A DNA stretch of 64,000 nt. It comes from Eublepharis macularius. Its lineage: Eukaryota; Chordata; Lepidosauria; Squamata; Eublepharidae. This document shows, in pieces, positions 54,101-64,000 of this stretch; within the stretch, counting starts at the first letter, position 1, and every line of letters starts with the position of its first letter. The translations under genes and the position numbers were made by a program. The notes beneath the pieces are model-generated. The model was not told where the DNA came from. It ran no database searches and was given only the letters and a program-made list of their open reading frames with translations. The stretch spans positions 31,108,001-31,172,000 of the forward strand of contig NC_072806.1 of NCBI RefSeq assembly GCF_028583425.1. Reading direction: 5' to 3'.

Positions 54101-56400
54101 TGTGGGGGGAGGGGGCGGAATTTGGAATGCTGTATGGAACAAAAGTAGCCATGTTTCCCCCCCCCCCTTTCACCTTTCTGGCCATTATCAATTCTGCAAT
54201 TTGGTGCTTGTGTGCAGAGGAACGTAGCAATATGCTCTGTTTGCACTTGAGGGAAGGACATCTATAAAACTCCACTCCACGCCTCAACTCCACTTCCTTT
54301 GCACGGCTGACCAGTACCGAGAGTACACATGGCGTGACCTGGATCACAACCAAATAGGACAAAAGGCCAAGGAAGCAAAAGACGGGACTCCTTGGAAGGA
54401 AGACGGCAGCTTATTTTTAGCAGCCCCGAAAGATATTGCCAAGCTCTCTGTTTCCAACCCAAAGGAGATGGGCAGGGGTGGTCTGAAGGACTTGGGGGCC
54501 TTATCTAAAGGGGCCCTGCAGAAAAACAGAATTTTTGGCCTGCACCCATCCCGTTCTGGAAAGAAAAGTGCTCCAAACTCTGAAATTTAACTTCAGTAAA
54601 GTCCTCCAACACCTAGAGGATTATCAATATTTCTACTCTTATAATCCTCCCTTCAACACACCAGAAGCAGGCCTGGCTCCTTAACAATCCCAGTGAGACA
54701 AGCAGCTTGGCACAGGCTGGGGTGTGTCAATGTGGGGCCCCCTCTGGAAATCTGGCCTGGAGGACTCAACTGTTCCAAAGCAGCGTTCTGTGGATTGGGC
54801 TGGCCACCAGCAGAAGGGAAGTCAAGGAAAATCATATGAGACATTTTTTTTTAAGTGGCTCTTGCTCACCTCCAGAGAATGATGTGCCAGGAAGCTAGGA
54901 ATGCCTAGGGCTAGGAAAGGGTCACCTTGTCCAGGAACCTTGAGCCAGGAACACACAGCAAAGGGTATAGGAAACAAGGAACGGGAGGGAACCAAGGATC
55001 ATTTTGCAAGAACGCAAACACGACATGGGCAAGTCCAGCCATCAAATCATTCTCTGCTTCTTGGCAGAACTCAAAGTAGCACTCCTGTGGAGTTAAAAAT
55101 CAGGGATCTTTTAGACCAATGTTAGCTAAATTGGCTCATTTTTTCTATACGTCAAAATGACGTTGCTTTGAACAAATTTCTGCCATCTCCTAGAAGCCTT
55201 GGCTGTACAGGAGAGGTCCAAGCAATATCTTGGAAGGAGGAGCAGAGGAGGTCAAAGCATAGCTGAGGACCAGCAGGCAAAAAGCTGGACAGGGGCAGCC
55301 ACACATACTGAAAAAGTCAGGTTTAACCACCACCACTACCCCGCCCCGGGCTGAAACACACACACAAGCAGGTACACACAGGGAAACATCTTGTACAACG
55401 TACCTTGGGCCATACCAGAATTTCATCATGCATTCTGCCACCACAGGTAAGCTGTACTAGACATTATTGGGGAGAGGTGGGAGCAGGGAGAAGAGCTCAC
55501 CAAGGGGGTTCTTGCTGACAAGTCCTCATTTCTTAAAATGGAGCAACTGAGAACAAGGAAGCCAGATGGAAATGAGGGAAGGAAAAAAGTCCACAGAAAA
55601 GGGAAGGGAGTGGGGGAAGAAATGAAACTGCTATGCCTTGAATTTTTGGAGATGTACTTTCTGAGTATCTTTGAAAGACCAAGTGCGGCTGCCTTGATGG
55701 ACCAAATTTGAAAGTCTCAGAATCTCCCTCTGCTCAGTTACCAAGCTGGCTCCAGCACACACGCACCCAGTCCCCCGTCTGCTCCAGCGGGCCTGCTTCC
55801 CACCACCTGGATTTAGTTCTGGCATTCCCTTTTAGTGGCATGCGTGTGCACTGTTAATATAACAGCCCACCCGCATGCAAACAACGATTCCTTAATAGCA
55901 CTGCACACTGGCATGTGGAGGAAATTTGTGAGGAAAGGGGGCCCTGCAATGGGAGAGGAAGAGGAAGGGACTGGGGGGAAACCCTCTGAGAAGCTGCTGG
56001 GGGGGAGCTGAGAACAACATGATGCACGTCTTTCCCTTTCAGGCTACGGGACGATTTTGGTCACCTATTTGGATACTCCTGCCTCTATAAAGGAACAGGA
56101 GATTGAGAACAAGCACAAAGAAAAGATTCACAGTTCGGAGAGTCCTCCCTATAGAGGAAGATTCAAAAGAAGAGAGCCTGTTGCCAACAGCCCAAAGTGG
56201 AACAAGCTGACAAGACTACCATTGTTAGATTCTCAATTGGAGGTTTTGAAGCTGAGAATATATTCAGGACTATGACAAACCAAGAGGATCTGGGGAGGAA
56301 GGGCAGGTGGAGGGAAGGAGTGGATCTGGAACTTTTGTTATCCATATGAGGAGTTCCAACTCAGACTGGGGCAGAAGGCCCCACAGAGCAGCAGTGGGGA
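51180..56400 (-). other. VPS53 downstream flank and possible 3'UTR
   Basis: No exon is firmly recognised. A minus-strand frame of 195 codons (53357-53944) and a plus-strand frame of 72 codons after a good acceptor (56057-56275) are noted but unassigned. A poly-C run lies near 53251 and homopolymer G/C runs near 54110-54170. Confidence 0.4.
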
Positions 56401-56421
56401 GCGCAACAACCACCCCCATCT

Positions 56422-61644
<5,223 letters not shown>

Positions 61645-62131
61645 CTGCAGGAAAGAACAAAAGAATTCACATGGCAGCAGGAAGTCCGAAAGGGGTGATG
61701 ATTCAAGGAGGGACTCTGACCATTGTTGGGATGGAGTGGGAAGTCAGCACAGCCCTGGAGCGAGCAGAGCCACAAGGCACCCGGGGTGCTGATGGTGCTG
61801 CAGAATCTGCCTGGATTGGACCTGGACTGCGGTGGTGATCGCAAGGCTGTCAGCTCCCTCAGTGCATCTGCTGGAACCGTCCTCATGTCCAGCTCCACAG
61901 AGGCCGCTTGGCTCAGGCTCTCCTGGCCACCCACCCCTGAGAAAATGTGCAAAAGTTAACTCACTTCCCCTGCGAGCCCCAAAAATTCACCCTTGCAACC
62001 TCAACCTCTGGCCAGATGCTGTGCCATGCCAACAGCAAGTGGGGGCAGCATGGGCTCCAGGGAGGAAGAAAATGAACAGTAAATTCCGTTAGGGACCAGA
62101 AGACCAGGAAAGTTGAACACAGTCAAGATTT

Positions 62132-62163
<32 letters not shown>

Positions 62164-62164
62164 T
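62132..62164. repeat. (TC)n(AC)n microsatellite in VPS53 intron
   Basis: CTCTCTCTCTCTCT passes into ACACACACACACACAC. Confidence 0.85.
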
Positions 62165-63908
62165 CCCCACCCACCCCAAAACTGAGAGAAATCCTACTAT
62201 CAAAAATCACTCAACAGGCTTTTCAGGGAATGCCCATATGGGGGGTGGGAGAAATGTTGCCTATAATAAAATTATTCTGCACCCAGAAATGCTAATTTCT
62301 GTCGTCTGCTATTTTGCATAGATGCCCTTCTTTTGTTCAACCTAGTCACCACAGGGGACTGAAGTCCTATCCCCAGCTATTGAAAAATCTTAGTTTTGCA
62401 TACTTTCAAGACTCTTTCTGCAGCCATGAGTGCTATAAAAATGTGCTCTTCTTATTTAAACAATATTTCCAAGCAGCTAAATTCCACAGCCCGGCCCACG
62501 CTTTACTAGCACTCGTGCTGAACCCTCAGCCTACAGGCAACGCAGCCATCAGTGGCAGGAGAAAGCTGCCACTGGCATAACGGGAAGAGTGCTGGGCTCA
62601 AGGCTGAAACAATTGTTCAACCCAGGGCCAAGTTGCTTTCAACCACAAGGTTGTTGTGGTCAGAGAACAAACTGTGCATGCTGCTTTGTGATCCTTGGAG
62701 AAAGGACAGGCTAAAAAAAGGAATCAACACAAAGAAACCAAACAGGCTGCCGGAGAGGCAAAGGTAGGGGGGGGGAAATCAGGTTTCTCCAGTCCAGCCT
62801 GAAAAGGCTTCCTTCAGGTATTGCCCAAACACCTCCCAGATGCAAGAGTGGTGGGATGGGTCTTCCGTGGTACAGGCCAACTAGTGAGCTTTTTAATTGG
62901 TCTGGGGCATGCACAGGACAAACGGATTAAAAGAAGATGTCAGGCCACTAAATGATTATTACGAACTCTGGCACAGCCACCTGGAATGCATGGCATCATA
63001 CATACTTCACTCTGAAAACTGGCCACGGCTGCCAGCATCTGGGGACTGCGCAAGAGTTGTCCCTGAAGATTAACTGGGAGCCCAGAGATTCGGAGTGGGG
63101 CAGAAATGGACTGGCGGCTGGCTGCCAAAAGGGAATAGCCGAAGAGATCTGGCAACCTTTTTTTTTTAACAAATAGTGTTTTGATCCTGGAACCAGCACA
63201 AAAATTCCTAGGCTGCCTGATTTATCGGGCGGAGGGAAAGAGGGGATTAGCTTGCTGGAACACAACGCACCAAAGGTATTTTGGGAAGAGAAGTGGGAAG
63301 TCTGAACTCTCTTTCCACCTGCTTTTCTGAAGCCTTATAGGGCTGTGTCCACAGCTGGCAGACAAGCCCACTGGCAATGGTGGATGGTGCAGGAGACTGA
63401 ATTCCTTCAGAACTGTGAAGTTCCCCATATTGAAAAGACAGATTAACTAGTAGAATTAAGCCCCGTTCATGTACCCTTAAGAGTTGGATCTGGCATACCT
63501 TCAAGACACCCACCCCAGGCTTAACTGCTGCCTTCTTGACATGCTGGAGTCTAGAGTACATCACACAATGTGCAATTAACTTATGGAACTTGCTGCCACA
63601 AGATATGGTGACAGCCAGCTATTATTGGGGGGGGGGGTGCCAGGAAGGAGAATGAAAAGAAATTCACAGCAGCTGCTGCTGTTAGCCATTTAAATAGAGC
63701 CTTTCATCATGAAAAGCAGTATGCCTCGAAATGTGATGTGCGGAGGACATTACATGACAACCATATCGTTAACACCTGCTTGTGCCCCTAGGGATCCACG
63801 GGCAGGCAAACTTGTTTGTAAATTTATTGTGGTACTTCTCTTCCAGAACTGAGGGACAGCACAACACAGCCCAGCGTCTCATGAGGATAACTGTCCTTTG
63901 AAGATCTT

Positions 63909-64000
63909 TTGGTGTAGTGGTTAAGAGCGCAAGACTCTAATCTGGAGAGCCGGGTTTGATTCCCGACTCCTCCACTTGAAGCCAGCTGGGTGACCTTGGG
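63909..64000 (+). mobile_element. tRNA-derived SINE, cut by window edge
   Basis: TTGGTGTAGTGGTTAAGAGC (A box) and GCCGGGTTTGATTCCCG (B box) are intact. The rest lies beyond the window. It belongs to the family of the copy at 59731. Confidence 0.8.

Overview
This window is vertebrate nuclear DNA, most likely from a squamate reptile (lizard or gecko). It is AT-leaning, intron-rich and repeat-dense. It carries 5S-rRNA-derived and tRNA-derived SINEs, L1 and other LINE 3' ends, Penelope-like fragments and many hAT- and Harbinger-like miniature elements. There are no bacterial-type operons. The species cannot be resolved from the sequence.

Three protein genes can be supported, in the gene order and orientation I recall for human 17p13.3 (RPH3AL minus, LIAT1 plus, RFLNB minus, VPS53 minus). 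LIAT1 (plus) has two coding exons recognised, 31.0-32.2 kb, with a possible CpG-rich promoter near 28.4-28.6 kb. RFLNB (minus) is complete: three coding exons at 45603-45824, 41500-41606 and 38003-38333, with matching splice phases, encode 219 residues. VPS53 (minus) is represented by its last four coding exons at 61575-61644, 59144-59281, 57792-57896 and 56422-56592, which encode the C-terminal 160 residues; the rest lies beyond the right edge. A CpG island with a consensus minus-strand splice donor at 11.8-12.1 kb is where a 5' noncoding exon of RPH3AL would be expected, but no coding exon of that gene is seen.

Region by region: 1-11.7 kb is repeat-rich sequence with no recognised exon. 11.7-12.2 kb is the CpG island. 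12.3-28.2 kb is intergenic and dense in repeats: a pair of about 660-bp GGCC-ended transposons, a 1.6-kb L1 with 17-bp target duplications, several hAT miniature elements and a Penelope-like fragment. 28.2-32.4 kb is LIAT1, with a tandemly duplicated segment upstream of its coding exons. 32.4-38 kb is the convergent LIAT1/RFLNB interval. 38-45.8 kb is RFLNB and its introns. 46-56.4 kb is the RFLNB-VPS53 interval. 56.4-64 kb is the VPS53 3' end.

The most interesting signals are: (1) hammerhead-ribozyme-like cores in several Penelope-like repeats, with compensatory changes in stem I and one 94-bp perfect inverted repeat flanked by a 12-bp target duplication; (2) an open 546-bp candidate alternative terminal exon of VPS53, in phase with the preceding exon; (3) a recently duplicated pair of GGCC-ended transposons that both keep a TATA-like box, a 24-codon reading frame and a poly(A) signal; (4) a family of at least seven hAT miniature elements whose insertion history can be read from their 8-bp target duplications.
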